The notes: generated from the sequence alone by a model not told the origin. A stretch of DNA of 64,000 bases from an uncultured Hyphomicrobiales bacterium (GCA_903902915.1 CAIUWR010000065.1:1-64000), one strand, 5' to 3'. Positions 42,190 to 52,432 are shown, counted from the first letter of the stretch. Translations and numbers: made by a program.

Positions 42190-44853
42190 ATGCGCACCGA
42201 CATTGCACAGCCCGTCCGTCTGAGCGACTATCGCGCGCCCGACTACCTGATCGACACCGTCGATCTCGACATCCGGCTGCATCTGAGCGCGACCCATGTG
42301 CGGGCGCGGCTCCGCGTCCGCCCCAACCCCCTTGGCCGACCCGGCGCGCCGCTGACGCTCGATGGCGACGGGCTCAACGCGACGACGGTGCTGCTCGATG
42401 GCGGCGCGCTCAACCTGGACGCGAGCGCCATAGGCCCCGACCGCCTCACCATCATGGAACCCCCGCACGAGGCCTTCGAACTGACCATCGACACGGTGGT
42501 CGACCCCTCGGCCAACACCCAATTGATGGGGCTATACAGGTCTGGCTCGGCCTATTGCACTCAATGCGAGGCGGAGGGCTTTCGCCGCATCACCTATTTC
42601 CTCGACCGACCCGATGTTCTGAGCGTCTATACGACGCGCATTGAAGCCGACAAGGCGCAAGCCCCTGTGCTGCTGGGCAATGGCAATCTGATGGAATGCG
42701 GCGAGATCCCCGGCACAACCCGCCATTATGCGGTGTGGCACGATCCCCATCCCAAGCCCTGCTATCTCTTCGCGCTCGTGGGCGGCGATCTGGGCGCCAT
42801 CCACGACACGTTCACGACCGCTTCGGGCCGCGAGGTGAAGCTCGGCATTTATGTGGAGCATGGGAAAGAATCGCGCGCGGCCTACGCGATGGACGCGCTG
42901 AAGCGGTCCATGCGCTGGGACGAGGAGGCCTTTGGCCGCGAATATGATCTCGATGTCTTCAACATCGTCGCCGTGTCGGACTTCAACATGGGTGCGATGG
43001 AGAACAAGGGACTGAACGTCTTCAACGACAAATATGTGCTGGCCCTGCCGGGCACGGCCACCGATCTCGACTACGCCCATATCGAAGGCGTGATCGCCCA
43101 TGAATATTTCCACAATTGGACCGGCAACCGCATCACCTGCCGCGACTGGTTCCAGCTCTGTCTGAAGGAAGGCCTGACGGTTTTCCGCGATCAGGAATTT
43201 TCAGCGGACCAACGCTCGCGCCCGGTCAAGCGCATCGCCGACATCCGCACCCTGCGCGCGGCGCAGTTCCCCGAGGATTCCGGCCCGCTGGCCCATAATG
43301 TGCGCCCGGAGACCTATCTCGAGATCAACAACTTCTACACGCCCACGATCTACGAGAAGGGCGCCGAAGTCATCCGCATGCTCAAGGCCCTGATCGGCGC
43401 CGAGACCTTCCGCAAGGGCATGGACCTCTATTTCGAACGCTGCGACGGCATGGCGGCGACCGTGGAAGATTTCATCGCCTGTTTCGCGGAGGTCTCGGGC
43501 CGCGACCTCAGCCATTTCATGCTTTGGTACTCCCAGGCGGGCACGCCCACCCTCACCGTGACGAGCGCCTATGACGCCAGCGCGCGCACCTTCACCCTGA
43601 CCCTCACGCAAGCGGCCGCCCCGACACCGGGACAACCTGACAAGCGACCGCTGGTCATCCCGGTGGCGCTGGGGCTCGTGGGCGATGATGGGGATTTGCC
43701 CCTGACCACAAGCGCACCGCACGAAGTGGGAGGCGCCAGCGCCCAGGAATGCGCCAGCGGCGTCTTCGAACTCGACACGCCGTCGCGCAGCATCGTGTTC
43801 CACGATGTGACGCAGCGCCCGGCGGCTTCCGTACTGCGCGGCTTCTCCGCGCCCGTGAAGCTTGAGCTCGACACGAGCGCGGAAGACTTGCTGACGCTGG
43901 CCGCGCGCGACAGCGACCTCTTCAACCGCTGGCAGGCGATCCAGACCTCGGCGACCCGCTTGCTGACAGCCTCCGTCGCAGCCATCCGCAGCGGCGGCCT
44001 GCCGCTTTCAGACATGCGCTTTGCCGACGCGCTGGGCAGCGTGCTTGACGCGTTCACCCGCGACCCCGCCTTCACAGCGCAGGCGATCACTCCGCCAACC
44101 GAAGCCGACATGGCCCGCGAGATCGGCGCGGAGGTGGATCCGGACGCCATCCATCTGGCGCGCTGCGAACTGCGCCGCAGCCTTGGCGCACATTTGCAAG
44201 GGCGTCTGCACACGGTCTACGAGGCGCTCTCGACAGACGCGCCCTATTCGCCGGACGCCCGCAGCGCTGGCGCAAGGGCGCTGCGCAACGCGGCCCTTGA
44301 TCTCATCGCCGCAGGAGATGCGCAGACAGGCGCCGAGATCGCCATGCGTCAATTCCAGTCCGCTCACAATATGACGGACCAGTTTGGCGCGCTGGCGGTT
44401 CTGTCAACCATTCCGGGGGATCAACGCGAGCAGGCACTGGACGTCTTCTACCGGACCCATGCGGCTGATCATCTGGTGGTGGACAAATGGTTCGCGCTGC
44501 AAGGGCTGATACCCGAAGCTTCGACCTTCGAGCGTGTGCGCGCGCTGATGCAGCACCACGCCTTCACTTACGCCAATCCGAACCGCCTGCGCTCGCTCAT
44601 TGGAAGTTTCGCCGCCAACCCTACCCAATTCCACGCCGCAGACGGGCGCGGCTATGACCTCATCGCCTCAGTGGTGATGGAGATGGACGGGCGCAATCCC
44701 CAGGTCGCCGCGCGCCTGCTGGGAGCCTTCAGAACCTGGCGATCCATGGAGCCGGGGCGCCGGGCGAAGGCGCAGGAAGCATTGCAGCGCGTGGCCGCCA
44801 TTCAGGGCCTCTCCGCAGACGTTCGCGATATCGTGGACCGGTCGCTCGCCTGA
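42190..44853 (+). CDS. pepN: Aminopeptidase N (M1 family)
   Basis: An 887-residue zinc metallopeptidase that removes N-terminal residues from peptides in the cytoplasm. Seen: the GAMEN motif (NMGAMENKGLN) and the zinc motif HEYFHNWTGNRITCRDW followed by KEGLTVFRDQEFS with the third ligand. The C-terminal helical region of DUF3458 type continues to the end. The start at 42190 has AAGGAGAG upstream; the track's 42103 start lies before a 7-bp hairpin (CGCCCCC/GGGGGCG, 42130-42148). Full family length. Confidence 0.96.
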   Translation: MRTDIAQPVRLSDYRAPDYLIDTVDLDIRLHLSATHVRARLRVRPNPLGRPGAPLTLDGDGLNATTVLLDGGALNLDASAIGPDRLTIMEPPHEAFELTIDTVVDPSANTQLMGLYRSGSAYCTQCEAEGFRRITYFLDRPDVLSVYTTRIEADKAQAPVLLGNGNLMECGEIPGTTRHYAVWHDPHPKPCYLFALVGGDLGAIHDTFTTASGREVKLGIYVEHGKESRAAYAMDALKRSMRWDEEAFGREYDLDVFNIVAVSDFNMGAMENKGLNVFNDKYVLALPGTATDLDYAHIEGVIAHEYFHNWTGNRITCRDWFQLCLKEGLTVFRDQEFSADQRSRPVKRIADIRTLRAAQFPEDSGPLAHNVRPETYLEINNFYTPTIYEKGAEVIRMLKALIGAETFRKGMDLYFERCDGMAATVEDFIACFAEVSGRDLSHFMLWYSQAGTPTLTVTSAYDASARTFTLTLTQAAAPTPGQPDKRPLVIPVALGLVGDDGDLPLTTSAPHEVGGASAQECASGVFELDTPSRSIVFHDVTQRPAASVLRGFSAPVKLELDTSAEDLLTLAARDSDLFNRWQAIQTSATRLLTASVAAIRSGGLPLSDMRFADALGSVLDAFTRDPAFTAQAITPPTEADMAREIGAEVDPDAIHLARCELRRSLGAHLQGRLHTVYEALSTDAPYSPDARSAGARALRNAALDLIAAGDAQTGAEIAMRQFQSAHNMTDQFGALAVLSTIPGDQREQALDVFYRTHAADHLVVDKWFALQGLIPEASTFERVRALMQHHAFTYANPNRLRSLIGSFAANPTQFHAADGRGYDLIASVVMEMDGRNPQVAARLLGAFRTWRSMEPGRRAKAQEALQRVAAIQGLSADVRDIVDRSLA

Positions 44854-44894
44854 CGAGCGGCCGCTATCCCATCGGCAAGTCTTTGGACTCCTTT

Positions 44895-44924
44895 CGTTCG
44901 TGGTTTTTGGCGCACGAACGCCAA
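44895..44924. promoter_or_regulatory. Overlapping alternative hairpins after pepN
   Basis: CGTTCGTG (44895-44902) can pair with CACGAACG (44913-44920), or TTGGCG (44907-44912) with CGCCAA (44919-44924); the two overlap and exclude each other. An A-rich stretch follows. The region 44854-45056 holds no gene and must carry the promoter of the downstream kinase. Whether the structure acts as terminator or attenuator is not clear. Confidence 0.4.
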
Positions 44925-45056
44925 TAAAAAAACTTAATTGACGCAACGTATCATTAACCTCTGGACAAAAATCGCCGCGCGGATTCAACTGAGACTGATT
45001 CGAGGGCAGATGCGGCACATTTTCCCTCGGATTGATCGAAGTTTCGAGGGGGCCTT

Positions 45057-47384
45057 ATGGCGCGTGCGAACGCAGCCAATGCCGCCGCGCGAGCGGATGC
45101 ATTGCGACAACTTGCACGAATGTTGAGCTTTCCGATGTCCCGGCGGACGCCCCGACTCAATGGTTGGGCGCGACACGGCGTCAGTATCGGCATTGCTCTA
45201 TTTGTGGTGATCATCATGATCGCGGCCGCCATGCACACGCTGGACGCCCGCGATCAGGCGATTGAGGATGCGCGGAGCGAACTTGACCTGATCGCGGCGA
45301 GCGTAGCGAGCGAGATCGACGACGCGCGCTCGACGCCTTTCGATCCAGCCGCGCTGGAACGCGCCATGCCTGAGCGCGTCCTGCGTCATGAGCGCTATAT
45401 TCTGGTCAGCGACGCGAACGGCCAGATCATCGCGACTTTCCCCCGCGCCCGCGACGTCAAGGGCCCACTGGTCAATCAACTCGGCGCCGGTCAGCCTCTC
45501 CTGATCTTTGCAGAGAAAGCCGGCGCCCTTCGCATCAGTCTTGATGATGGCGGGGAAGCGCTGGCAGCCGTGCGTAACCTGCACGAGCCATTCGGACAGG
45601 TTGCCGTCCTCCACCCAATGCATGGCGTGCTGACAGACTGGCGCGCCACCATTCTATACGCCAACGTCCTTTTGTTCATCACCGCCGTGATCCTTGCACT
45701 GGCTGCGATGGGTTACGCCTGGCAATCGGCGACGACGCTAAAATCGCAAGCTGCATATGAGTCACTGCGTGAACGCATGAATACAGCCCTTAGCAGGGGC
45801 CGTTGTGGTTTATGGGATTGGGATCTGGCGCGCGGAAGGATCTACTGGTCGGCCTCCATGTATGAATTGCTGGGCATGGAGACGGGCCAGGAATATCTGT
45901 CCTGCGGCGATGTGAACCGCCTCATCCATCCCCAGGATGACGACCTGACCGCAATCGCGGAGTCTCTGGCGGCCTCGGACACAGTCAATATCGACCACAC
46001 ATTCCGCATTCGTAATCGAAAAGGAGAGTGGGTCTGGATGCGCGCCCGTGGGGAAATTGTGCGCGATGGGTGGAACCAGCCGGCGCATCTCGTTGGCATC
46101 GCCGTTGACATCACAGACCAGAAAACGCTGGCCGAACGCTCAGCGACGGCCGACATGCGCCTGCGGGACGCCATTGAAACAGTGTCCGAGGCCTTTGTGC
46201 TCTGGGATGCCGACAATCAGCTTGTGATGTGCAATTCGAAATTCCAGCGCCTGCACAATCTTCCTGCCGAGGCCGTGTCGCCGGGCCTGCCATATCACGA
46301 AGTCATGTCGCTGGGCACGCCGCTGCTGGTGCGCGCGCAAGTTCCACTGGGCGAACGCCCTCAAGCGGGAGCCCGCACCTATGAAGCGCGGCTTGCGGAC
46401 GGGCGCTGGCTGCAAATCAATGAACGCCGCACCAAGGATGGCGGCTATGTTTCCGTAGGCACGGACATCACCACGTTAAAACGTCATGAGGAACAGTTGC
46501 TCGATTCCGAGCGGCGCTTGATGGCCACTGTCGCTGACCTGCGACGTTCGCGCCAGACTCTGGAAGTGCAGGCGGGACAACTCTCGGACCTGGCGGAACG
46601 TTATCTCGAGCAAAAGGCCGAGGCTGAAAGCGCCAACCGCGCCAAGTCGGAATTCCTCGCAAATATGAGCCATGAGCTGCGCACGCCGCTCAACGCCATC
46701 ATCGGCTTTTCCGAAATGATGGAACATGAAACGTTCGGCGCGCTCGGCAATGAGCGTTATGTCGATTACTGCGGCCATATCCGCAGAAGCGGCGAGGGGC
46801 TGCTGTCGGTCATCTCCGATGTGCTGGACATGTCGCGCATCGAGGCCGGCCGACTGCGGCTGGAGCGGGAGACGATCGAAGTCGAGGAAATCATCACGAC
46901 CTGCATCGACGATCTGCGCACAGCGGCCAAGGCCAAAGGCGTCATCCTCACCACCAGCGGCACTCACAATCAGGCGATCAGCGGCGATCGGGAGCAGCTC
47001 CAAAAAGTGCTCGCCAGCCTGCTGCGCAACGCCGTGAAATTCACCCCGGAAGGCGGCGCCGTGAATGTGCGCACGCGCATCATGAACGATGCTGTTAAAA
47101 TTTATGTTGAAGACACTGGGGCGGGCATTTCGCCAGAGGCCCTTGCGCGCGTCGGCAAGCCCTTCGAGCAGATCGACACGCCGCTCGAAGACGGCATGCG
47201 CGGATCGGGGCTTGGCCTCGCCATCGCGCGGTCCCTTGTCGAGCTGCATGGCGGCACGTTGCGCATCCGCAGCGTAGTGGGCGCGGGAACCAGCGTGCGC
47301 GTGCTGCTGCCCATCGCGGCGCCTGCGGCGGCGCTCTCGTTTCAAGCCGCGACGCAACCCGGAATGGACGAACGCGCAGCCTGA
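45057..47384 (+). CDS. PAS-domain hybrid-free sensor histidine kinase, membrane-anchored
   Basis: A 775-residue kinase. A hydrophobic segment near residue 45 (GVSIGIALFVVIIMIAAAM) and a second near 200 (ILYANVLLFITAVILALAAM) flank a periplasmic sensor domain. Then come two PAS domains (about 240-360 with WDWDLARGRIYWS; about 365-475 with AFVLWDADNQLVMCN), a coiled coil, HisKA with SHELRTPLNAIIGFSEMM, and HATPase with DTGAGISPEALARVGKPFEQ and GSGLGLAIARSLVELHGG. No receiver domain and no cognate regulator gene is adjacent, so it is an orphan kinase. GAGGGGG precedes the start. Confidence 0.93.
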   Translation: MARANAANAAARADALRQLARMLSFPMSRRTPRLNGWARHGVSIGIALFVVIIMIAAAMHTLDARDQAIEDARSELDLIAASVASEIDDARSTPFDPAALERAMPERVLRHERYILVSDANGQIIATFPRARDVKGPLVNQLGAGQPLLIFAEKAGALRISLDDGGEALAAVRNLHEPFGQVAVLHPMHGVLTDWRATILYANVLLFITAVILALAAMGYAWQSATTLKSQAAYESLRERMNTALSRGRCGLWDWDLARGRIYWSASMYELLGMETGQEYLSCGDVNRLIHPQDDDLTAIAESLAASDTVNIDHTFRIRNRKGEWVWMRARGEIVRDGWNQPAHLVGIAVDITDQKTLAERSATADMRLRDAIETVSEAFVLWDADNQLVMCNSKFQRLHNLPAEAVSPGLPYHEVMSLGTPLLVRAQVPLGERPQAGARTYEARLADGRWLQINERRTKDGGYVSVGTDITTLKRHEEQLLDSERRLMATVADLRRSRQTLEVQAGQLSDLAERYLEQKAEAESANRAKSEFLANMSHELRTPLNAIIGFSEMMEHETFGALGNERYVDYCGHIRRSGEGLLSVISDVLDMSRIEAGRLRLERETIEVEEIITTCIDDLRTAAKAKGVILTTSGTHNQAISGDREQLQKVLASLLRNAVKFTPEGGAVNVRTRIMNDAVKIYVEDTGAGISPEALARVGKPFEQIDTPLEDGMRGSGLGLAIARSLVELHGGTLRIRSVVGAGTSVRVLLPIAAPAAALSFQAATQPGMDERAA

Positions 47385-47390
47385 CGTCGC

Positions 47391-50318
47391 TCAATCGAGC
47401 AGTCGTCGAAAAATGGCGCGCACCGAACGGCGCGTCTCCACGAGTTGCCGCTCTAGACGCGAAAAATCGGGACAATCGGCGGCGGCGGCGATGCGGCGCA
47501 GAACGCCCTTTGCGGTCCTGTCGGGATCGAATGGACCTTCGGTCGTGAGACGCATCATTTGCGTCACTGTGGAATAAAGGCGATGCGCCGCCACCAACCG
47601 ATCCGAATCCCCTGCCGGGATCAGGCCAAGCTGGCCAGCGTTTGCGATGACTTGCGCCGGCTCGACGGCCAGAACGCCAGCATGAGCGGCGCCATGACGT
47701 AGCGCCAGAAATTGCGCGATGAATTCGACGTCGATGACCCCGCCTGCGGCCAGCTTCAAATCCCAGGGATCTGTCTCGCCCTTTTCCCTAGCGATGAGCG
47801 CGCGCATCTCGCGCACGGACCTTCGGAGCAGATCCGGATCGCACGGCTGGCGCAACGCGACCTTGATGGCGGCCTCAACCTCGCCGCCCAGCGCGGCGTC
47901 TCCCGCGACGACACGGGCGCGCGTAAGCGTCATGTGCTCCCACGTTTCCGCCTCCTCAAGTTGGTAGGCGAGAAACCCCTTCATCTGCGTCGCCAAAGGC
48001 CCTTGCCCACCGGAAGGACGCAGGCGCATGTCAACTTCATAAAGGCGCCCCCGACGTGTGGCCACCGTCAGAGACGAGACGAGGCGCTGGGTAAGGCGCG
48101 TGTAATACTGAATCGCATGAAGACGCCGCGCGCCATCGGACTCCGGCGCCGCCTCATCAAAATCATAGAGCAGAACCAGGTCGAGATCAGACGCAACGGT
48201 CATTTCGCGCGAACCGAATTTGCCCATGGCGAGCACAGCGCAGCGCCCGCCAGCCACGCGCCCATATTCCGTTGCGAAATGAGTCTCCACATGAGCGAGA
48301 CAAGTACGCAAGATTGAGCCCGCCATGGCGGCATATGCGCGCCCCGCATTCAAAGGGTCGAGCAGGCCGGACAAGGTGCGCACGCCAATGAGGAACATCT
48401 CCTCTTGCGCCAGATCACGCATGCCGTCGAGGAAATCCTCCGTACTGCGCGCGTTGTTCAACAACGCCGCTGCGCGACCATCATAGGCGGACTCGTCCGC
48501 AGGAGCCTGCAACAAAGCAGGATCAATCGCGGCGTCAAGCAAATGAGGACGCATGACGACCACGCGCGCCAGTCGGGGCGCGCCTCCGAGAATGTCGCCA
48601 AAAAGGTCGCGCACGCTGGCGTTGGCGCGCAGGATGGAAAACAACTCCACGGCGGCCGGCATGCGCATCAATGCAGCGTCGAAGGCGTCAAGCGCGGCGT
48701 CTGCGTCGCCGCTACCGGAGAAACTTTGGAGCAAGGCGGGAACAAGCTCGGTCAAAACCTCGCGCGCGCGCGGGCTTTGCACCGCAGGCCTGCGGCCGAA
48801 ATGCCAACCACGGATCGTCTCCGCCGCCCGCGCAGGATCATGAAAGCCAAGTCCGGCGAGCGTCTTCAAAGTCTCCGGATCATCCGTGACCCCGGTAAAG
48901 ACAAGGCTGCCCCCACTCGCACCAAGCCCCGGCGCATGTTCAAACAGGCGCGCATAATGGCGCTCGACATTTTTGAGGTGAAGCGTCAGCTCCTTTTCGA
49001 AGGACGCAAGGCGCGCATAACCACAAAATTTCGCAAAACGACGAAGGGATTGCGGATCAGAGGGCAGTCGCTGGGTCTGCTCGTCGGCGAGCATTTGCAG
49101 GCGGTGCTCGATGGCGCGCAGAAATTTGTAAGATGCGCCCAGATCATCCACCGCTTCTTGGGTCACCCAGCCGTCGCTTTGCAAGGCGGCCAGCATGTCG
49201 AGCGTGCGCGCGCCGCGCAGCTGCATGCGTCTGCCGCCAAAGATCAGCTGCTGTGTCTGGACGAAGAATTCCACCTCGCGAATGCCGCCACGCCCCAGCT
49301 TCACATCGTGGCCTGCGACCGCAACTTCGGCATGGCCGCGCACGGCATGGATCTGCCGCTTCATGGCGTGGATGTCGGCGATGGCCGCATAGTCAAAATA
49401 TTTGCGCCAGATGAACGGCGCCAGATCCGCCAGAAAGCTGAAGCCCAATGGTTTGTCGCCAGCGACAGGACGCGCCTTGATGAGCGCCGCGCGCTCCCAA
49501 TTCTGGCCAAGCATTTCGTAATAGGAAAAGGCGGCGGGCAGAGAAATCGCCACCGCAGTCGAGCCCGGATCAGGGCGCAGGCGCAGATCGACCCGCAAGA
49601 CATAGCCGTCGCCCGTGCGTTCCTGCAAGAGCTTCGCAAGCGCGCGCGTCATGCGCACGAAGACGCTGGACGGCGCCTGATCTTCGCAAACGGCGGAGGT
49701 CGCGGGATCAAAAAAAACGATCAGGTCGATATCGCTGGAATAGTTGAGTTCGCATGCCCCATGCTTGCCCATGGCGAGCACGACGAGGCCGCAACCATTT
49801 TCAGGGTCCGCTGCGTCGGGCAACACGAGCTTGCCGTCATGGGCAGCCGCACGCAGCAAATAACGCAAGGCTCGCGAGACGGCGCCATCAGCGAAGCGCG
49901 ACAGGGCCTGCGTCACCTGCGTCACTTCCCACACGCCGCCAAGGTCCGCGAGCGCGATCAACAAAGCCGCAGCCTGCTTGGCCAGACGCAGCGCCCGCAT
50001 CACGTCCGCGTCATCGGCCGCTGCATCGCACCCGTCACCCATATCGGCGAGGAGCCGGTCCAGACCAACCTCCGGCGACACACTCAACAAAGCCCCAAGC
50101 CGCGTGGGATTTCGCCGCATGAGCCCCCATAAAAAAGGAGAATGATCGGCGATCCCCAGCAGCAAGTCGCGCACGGCCGACAGCTGCAGCAGCTCGGCAG
50201 GACACTCCCCGCATTCAAGCAGCTCGGCGAGCCGCGCGCGGGCGGCGCGCGCATCTGCAAGCTTGGGCGCCTTGCAAAGGCGAGAGGCGAGTGACAGCGA
50301 CGGATCAAGCAGCGTCAT
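47391..50318 (-). CDS. glnE: Bifunctional glutamine synthetase adenylyltransferase/deadenylase GlnE
   Basis: A 975-residue enzyme that adenylylates and de-adenylylates glutamine synthetase in response to PII. It has two nucleotidyltransferase domains: the N-terminal deadenylase with LAMGKHGACELNYSSDIDLIVF, and the C-terminal adenylylase with LAMGKFGSREMTVASDLDLVLLYD, separated by a regulatory helical linker. Full length for the family. It starts in a 4-bp overlap with the histidine kinase upstream, so it is co-transcribed with a two-component system. Convergent with the PAS kinase, 6 bp apart. Confidence 0.97.
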   Translation of the reverse strand: MTLLDPSLSLASRLCKAPKLADARAARARLAELLECGECPAELLQLSAVRDLLLGIADHSPFLWGLMRRNPTRLGALLSVSPEVGLDRLLADMGDGCDAAADDADVMRALRLAKQAAALLIALADLGGVWEVTQVTQALSRFADGAVSRALRYLLRAAAHDGKLVLPDAADPENGCGLVVLAMGKHGACELNYSSDIDLIVFFDPATSAVCEDQAPSSVFVRMTRALAKLLQERTGDGYVLRVDLRLRPDPGSTAVAISLPAAFSYYEMLGQNWERAALIKARPVAGDKPLGFSFLADLAPFIWRKYFDYAAIADIHAMKRQIHAVRGHAEVAVAGHDVKLGRGGIREVEFFVQTQQLIFGGRRMQLRGARTLDMLAALQSDGWVTQEAVDDLGASYKFLRAIEHRLQMLADEQTQRLPSDPQSLRRFAKFCGYARLASFEKELTLHLKNVERHYARLFEHAPGLGASGGSLVFTGVTDDPETLKTLAGLGFHDPARAAETIRGWHFGRRPAVQSPRAREVLTELVPALLQSFSGSGDADAALDAFDAALMRMPAAVELFSILRANASVRDLFGDILGGAPRLARVVVMRPHLLDAAIDPALLQAPADESAYDGRAAALLNNARSTEDFLDGMRDLAQEEMFLIGVRTLSGLLDPLNAGRAYAAMAGSILRTCLAHVETHFATEYGRVAGGRCAVLAMGKFGSREMTVASDLDLVLLYDFDEAAPESDGARRLHAIQYYTRLTQRLVSSLTVATRRGRLYEVDMRLRPSGGQGPLATQMKGFLAYQLEEAETWEHMTLTRARVVAGDAALGGEVEAAIKVALRQPCDPDLLRRSVREMRALIAREKGETDPWDLKLAAGGVIDVEFIAQFLALRHGAAHAGVLAVEPAQVIANAGQLGLIPAGDSDRLVAAHRLYSTVTQMMRLTTEGPFDPDRTAKGVLRRIAAAADCPDFSRLERQLVETRRSVRAIFRRLLD

Positions 50319-51709
50319 GACGGCCCGCCAGTTGGCAGATCAAGCGTAACACGCAAACCCGGCTCATTGTCGTCAAGACGCAGCACGCCATGATGCAGAC
50401 GCGCCACCGCCGTCGCCAGCGACAGTCCAAGCCCCGAACCCGGGCGTGAGCGCGAGCCTTCCAGCCGCACGAAGCGCTCAACCACGCGCGCGCGGTCCTG
50501 CGCAAGAATGCCCGGCCCACGGTCGGAGACGACGATTTCGATACGATCGCCCATGCGATGGGCGCTGATCTTCACGATCTTTTCTAGCGTGGAGCCGTCA
50601 ATCGGCGCGCCATATTTGATTGCGTTATCGACCAGATTGGCCAAAGCCTGTCCGATCAATTCGCGCCCTCCGCGCATCGCCAATCGCGCGTCCGCGTCCA
50701 GAATCAGCGCAATCCCCTGCTCCTCGGCCACCGCATCATAAAGCTCCGCCACATCACGCGCGACCTCGGCCACGTCGAAGTCCTGCGTCGCTTCCTGCGC
50801 AGCGCCCGATTCAAGCCGCGCGATCATCAGCAGCGCATTGAAGACGCGGATCAGCCCCTCGGATTCCTCGACCACCTTTTCAAGGCACGCGCGATAGTCC
50901 CCGGGGGTTTGCGCCGTTCGCAAAGCTTCATCGACGCCGTTGCGCAGGCGCGTCAACGGGGTCTTCAGATCATGGGCGATATTGTCGGAGACTTCCTGCA
51001 AACCCTTCATCAATTCGCCGATGCGCTCCAGCATGGCGTTGAGGCTGCTGGCGAGGCGGTCGAGTTCATCCCCGCTGCCGGTGTGCGGCAGACGCTGCGA
51101 AAGGTCGCCGCTCATGATGGTCTGCGCCGAAGCGCTCATGGCGTCCACGCGCCGCAACACGCGCATGGCGACAAAGATGCCGCCTGCCGTGCCGATCAGC
51201 ACGAGCCAGCCCAGAGAGGTGAGAAGCGCGCGCAGCATGACGCCCCGCAGGGTCTCCCGATCTTCCAGATCGCGCCCGACCAGCAATCGAAACCCGCCCT
51301 GCAAAAGAAAGATGCGCGCCAACGCGCGGTGTTGCGCCGAAATTTCACCCGTTCGCGCATATCGCGTCTCAGCCAGCCCGGGACGCTCCAGAACGCCGGC
51401 CGGCAACTGCGCCACATTGCCGGTGATCGGCTCGCCGGCGAATGTGGTTACAAGGTACAGCGAGGATCCAGGCTGGTTGGCGCGCCGGTCAACCGTCTCC
51501 ACAAGGCGCCTCATGCCGCCCTGCCGATATTGCTCGGCGAGGCCTGTAATCTCGGCTTCCACCGTCTGGTCGACCTGGTCGTCGAACAGATCTTTCACAT
51601 TCATGCCAACGCGCATCAAAACGAGACCCGCGCCGATGGCGAAGACCACGAGATACACAAGCGAGAGCTTGAAGACGGTCGTGCGGAGGAGCTTACCGAG
51701 CGCCGTCAC
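50315..51709 (-). CDS. Sensor histidine kinase with HAMP domain (EnvZ/OmpR class)
   Basis: A 464-residue inner-membrane kinase. Two hydrophobic helices (about 14-35 and 180-200) flank a periplasmic domain, followed by HAMP, HisKA with NIAHDLKTPLTRLRNGVDEAL, and HATPase with NLVDNAIKYGAP, DRGPGILAQDRARVVERF and GSGLGLSLATAVA. It overlaps the response regulator by 17 bp and glnE by 4 bp. Signal unknown; placement beside degP and the ccm genes suggests envelope stress. Confidence 0.94.
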   Translation of the reverse strand: MTALGKLLRTTVFKLSLVYLVVFAIGAGLVLMRVGMNVKDLFDDQVDQTVEAEITGLAEQYRQGGMRRLVETVDRRANQPGSSLYLVTTFAGEPITGNVAQLPAGVLERPGLAETRYARTGEISAQHRALARIFLLQGGFRLLVGRDLEDRETLRGVMLRALLTSLGWLVLIGTAGGIFVAMRVLRRVDAMSASAQTIMSGDLSQRLPHTGSGDELDRLASSLNAMLERIGELMKGLQEVSDNIAHDLKTPLTRLRNGVDEALRTAQTPGDYRACLEKVVEESEGLIRVFNALLMIARLESGAAQEATQDFDVAEVARDVAELYDAVAEEQGIALILDADARLAMRGGRELIGQALANLVDNAIKYGAPIDGSTLEKIVKISAHRMGDRIEIVVSDRGPGILAQDRARVVERFVRLEGSRSRPGSGLGLSLATAVARLHHGVLRLDDNEPGLRVTLDLPTGGPS

Positions 51710-52385
51710 GGATCATATATCCAGCGCCACGGATGGTCTGCAACAAGGGCGCATCGTGCCCCTTGTCGATCTTGGCGCGCAGGCGCGACACATGCACGTC
51801 GATCACATTGGTCTGTGGGTCGAAGTGATAGTCCCAGACATTTTCCAACAGCATGGTGCGCGTCACCACTTGCCCCGCATGTTTCATCAGATATTCAAGC
51901 AAGCGAAATTCGCGCGGTTGCAGCACGATCTCCTTGCCCGCGCGTGTCAGCTTGTGTCCGAGCCGGTCCAACTCCAGATCGCCCACGCGGTAAAGCGTCG
52001 GCTCGCCGCTCGCCTGTCCCCGGCGGCGCGCCAGCACCTCGACGCGCGCCAGCAACTCGGAAAATGCATAGGGCTTGGCGAGATAATCATCGCCGCCCGC
52101 CCGCAGACCCTTCACGCGGTCGTCCACCTGACCGAGCGCGGAAAGGATCAGAACTGGCGTATCAATCTTTTGTTCGCGCAAGCCGCCGATCAGCGAGAGC
52201 CCATCAAGTTTGGGCAGCATGCGGTCGACGATCAGCACGTCATAGGCTCCGTCGCTGGCGAGCCCATAGCCCTCCAGCCCATCGCCCGCATGGTCAGCGA
52301 GATGGCCCGCCTCGCGGAAGGCCTTCACCAGATAGGCGGCGGCCTCGCGATCATCCTCGATGATCAAAATCTTCATGGCTGGCAT
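51693..52385 (-). CDS. OmpR/PhoB-family response regulator
   Basis: A 230-residue transcription factor. Receiver domain: IIEDDREAAAYLVKAF, phospho-acceptor Asp in VLIVDRMLPKLDGL, and AKPYAFSELLARVE. Winged-helix DNA-binding domain: LTRAGKEIVLQPREFRLLEYLM, VIDVHVSRLRAKID. The start at 52385 (MPAMKIL) is favoured because AAGGA lies 9 bases upstream. Partner of the overlapping kinase. Separated from degP by a terminator at 52403-52432. Confidence 0.94.
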   Translation of the reverse strand: MPAMKILIIEDDREAAAYLVKAFREAGHLADHAGDGLEGYGLASDGAYDVLIVDRMLPKLDGLSLIGGLREQKIDTPVLILSALGQVDDRVKGLRAGGDDYLAKPYAFSELLARVEVLARRRGQASGEPTLYRVGDLELDRLGHKLTRAGKEIVLQPREFRLLEYLMKHAGQVVTRTMLLENVWDYHFDPQTNVIDVHVSRLRAKIDKGHDAPLLQTIRGAGYMIRDGAR

Positions 52386-52402
52386 GATAACCCGTCCTTG
52401 CG

Positions 52403-52432
52403 AAAAACGGCAGGCCAAAGCTGGCCTGCCGT
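52403..52432 (-). terminator. Rho-independent terminator between degP and the response regulator
   Basis: A perfect 10-bp stem, ACGGCAGGCC (52407-52416) with GGCCTGCCGT (52423-52432), is followed on the minus strand by a T-run opposite AAAAA (52403-52407). It should end the degP transcript just before the response regulator start. Confidence 0.88.

Noticed and set aside
48405-50132. 575-residue plus-strand ORF
   Set aside because: Antisense shadow of glnE, whose two nucleotidyltransferase motifs are intact.
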